Source: Paulinella micropora (Eukaryota > Cercozoa > Imbricatea > Euglyphida > Paulinellidae). Taken from it: a DNA stretch of 64,000 bases. The notes beneath the pieces were generated by a model, which was given only the letters and a program-made list of their open reading frames with translations, was not told the DNA's origin and made no database searches. The DNA is taken from NCBI GenBank assembly GCA_019918135.1, contig WBZZ01006573.1:757501-821500 (forward strand), given 5' to 3'. Position numbers and translations under genes: made by a program. Positions 62,540 to 64,000 of the stretch are shown in pieces. Each line of letters opens with the position of its first letter. Positions within the stretch are counted from its first letter, which is position 1.

Positions 62540-63933
62540 ATGGAAAGAGGAAAGGAACGAGTAAAGAATTTCATAAAGTCAAGGGCCACGATACTAAAAA
62601 GGCCGTTTCCAATAGACATTCCCTCCGATTGGCTGCAAATCTTCGTGGACATTTATGTCTCAAGCACCCGATGCCCAGCCGCAAAAGAGTTACAGGATGC
62701 ATTGAAGACACAGAAAAACCCCCCGACGCTAAGTTTCCCTTGTACAGGGGTTCTGTGCTTTATAAGGTCACTTAAATGCATCAATGAATATAGCTGCAAG
62801 GAAAAATACACTTGTCGTCCACAGAGTACACTGCTGCGAGGAGCCCTAAGAGACCTTGTTTACCAAGACGCCCTCTGTCCGGGGGCTGGTTATGGTATTT
62901 GCAGGACGTCATCCGCCGCGGTGCTAAAGACGTGAAATGCTCCGAAGAGGCTTTCTTTCTTCAGAGTGCCTTGAATGTGCTCTATGAGGAGGCATCGCCA
63001 TCTCGGCCGAGGCCCGAGGAGCAAGAATTGCTTTCTCCAAACAGACAACAAGGCTCTAGTACGGATTTGGAGTATAACGTAGAAAATATGCGAAAAAAGC
63101 TCAAACAGTTAGTGACCATGTCAAATAGAACAAGACAAATACACGAATATAGTGAGGACACGCACGAGTGGAATCGGGGTGATTGGTGGGCTAACCTCAA
63201 AAAGCTGCGTTGCACAGGAAAAAGGTGTTCTACTTGCCGCAATACGGAGAGGCCGCGGCCAATGTATGATGAATTCTATGCGTCTTTGGAGCTAAAAAAG
63301 GTTTGGGCTGAGGCTGCTCAGGCACTAGCAGAGCCGGAGGCAGCGCAGAGTTTGTGCGAGGCAGCCGCCGGCACCTGCGAAGAAGAAAGAACAAAGCTGT
63401 CTGAAAAGCTAAGAAATCTAGGATATACGCGAGCTGCACGTCCATTTAAACTCCAACACTGGCCAGGCCTCTTCCTCTGCACACTCAAAGTGACAAATGA
63501 TAGGTGTGTTAGGTTTGTCTTTTTGTGCCACGTAAACGACGGCCCTGTGTACGACGCCATGCCGCTTGCCTTTGAAATAGACGGACAAGCAAGTGCTCTC
63601 CAGACGCCTTTGGGCCACTGGCTAGGAAATGAGAAAACGAAATCTTCCCTGCGACAGATAAAAATTGCGTACGAATCCTATGATGGAATGATGCCTGACC
63701 AGCAAGGACACTGGCTTGGTCACATCAAGCAATTGCTTGCCGAACACTTGCAAGGTACGACATGGTTCTCTGGTAACAACCATGATGATACTGCAGTTTT
63801 TTCCTTTAGAGGCTTTTGTCTTAAAAAAAAAGCACAGCCAAAGCTTCCCTCACCCCCCACCACAGAGCAAAGAAGAGGAAAAGCGTCGAAAGAACGCCCC
63901 CGTGTAGGCAAGGATGATCTTGGTTCTTCATGA
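62540..63933 (+). pseudogene. unknown rightward gene, one frameshift
   Basis: ATG at 62540. The first frame (DWLQIFVDIYVSSTRCPAAK, FPCTGVLCFIRSLKCINEYS) passes near 62880 into a second frame (GGWLWYLQDVIRRGAKDVKC, FFLQSALNVLYEEASPSRPR). That frame stays open to 63933. Later features are a CTGKRCSTC cysteine motif at ~63214, a helical Ala/Glu-rich stretch, and a globular C-terminal half (PGLFLCTLKVTNDRCVRFVF, GHWLGHIKQLLAEHLQGTTW). It ends in a basic tail. No family was recognised. Gene style and tight divergence from the helicase resemble the primase/50278 pair. Confidence 0.5.
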
Positions 63934-64000
63934 CTGTGCACGTAGTTTTTAACGCCTTTTTTACTAGGGCCAGGTCATCCGACGAGTGATTCTCATTAGA
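63934..64000. other. window end, no feature
   Basis: 67 bp after the last stop codon. Nothing recognisable. Confidence 0.5.

Noticed and set aside
1..64000. tRNA, rRNA or riboswitch genes
   Set aside because: No cloverleaf, rRNA core or riboswitch consensus was recognised by eye on either strand; a covariance-model scan would be needed to exclude them.

Overview
The window is eukaryotic nuclear DNA, most likely from a protist or alga that I cannot name. Evidence for this: GT-AG introns that keep an exon frame (about 24.1-25.4 kb), interstitial TTAGGG telomere-type arrays (53.4-55.2 kb), several eukaryote-type transposons, long microsatellites, and large swings in base composition. It reads as an accessory or subtelomeric region in which several mobile or viral elements are stacked.

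Layout. (1) 1-2.1 kb: AT-rich flank with a 250-bp fold-back repeat and no supportable gene. (2) 2.1-11.8 kb: a decayed Polinton-like virus. Replication-side genes run rightwards (GIY-YIG/zinc-finger protein, protein-primed DNA polymerase B, a DUF3820-like protein, a hypothetical). Virion genes run leftwards (a structural protein, double-jelly-roll major capsid, penton/minor capsid, adenain-type protease cut off at a repeat). (3) 11.8-15.9 kb: GC-rich dispersed repeats and a proline-rich gene. (4) 16.2-30.1 kb: one leftward gene of unknown function, split by a 10.86-kb DNA transposon with ~165-bp terminal inverted repeats and a 4-bp target duplication (AAAC). The transposon carries a spliced Lys/Glu-rich gene and a spliced gene that appears to join a SET domain to a DUF7869-like transposase domain. 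(5) 30.6-31.2 kb: a very divergent histone H3-like gene. (6) 31.6-46.6 kb: a tandem array of PKD plus BspA/DUF285-repeat surface-protein genes, one intact and one decayed. Its spacer is interrupted by a 7.3-kb DIRS/PAT-type tyrosine-recombinase retrotransposon (gag, RT-RNase H, recombinase, split direct repeats A1..B1-A2-B2). (7) 47.2-51.9 kb: a small NLS-bearing gene, a UL52-like archaeo-eukaryotic primase, and a divergent unknown gene. (8) 51.9-55.2 kb: a Ty1/copia fragment, then mosaic subtelomeric repeats with TTAGGG tracts. (9) 55.3-64 kb: a SET-domain fragment, an FtsJ-like methyltransferase, an unknown gene, a small membrane protein, a RecD-like SF1 helicase, and an unknown rightward gene.

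How the genes may work together. The Polinton-like block held its own replication and virion genes; packaging ATPase and integrase are not visible, and most surviving genes carry stops or shifts. The GC-rich genes outside the transposons (primase, SF1 helicase, FtsJ methyltransferase, H3-like histone, and several unknown proteins in tight divergent or convergent pairs, without visible introns) look like the remains of a large DNA virus with a herpes/mirus- or NCLDV-like primase-helicase pair. That is an inference from gene content and needs profile searches. Nearly every one of these genes carries a one-base shift or a nonsense codon, so the region is either decaying or the assembly has indel errors.
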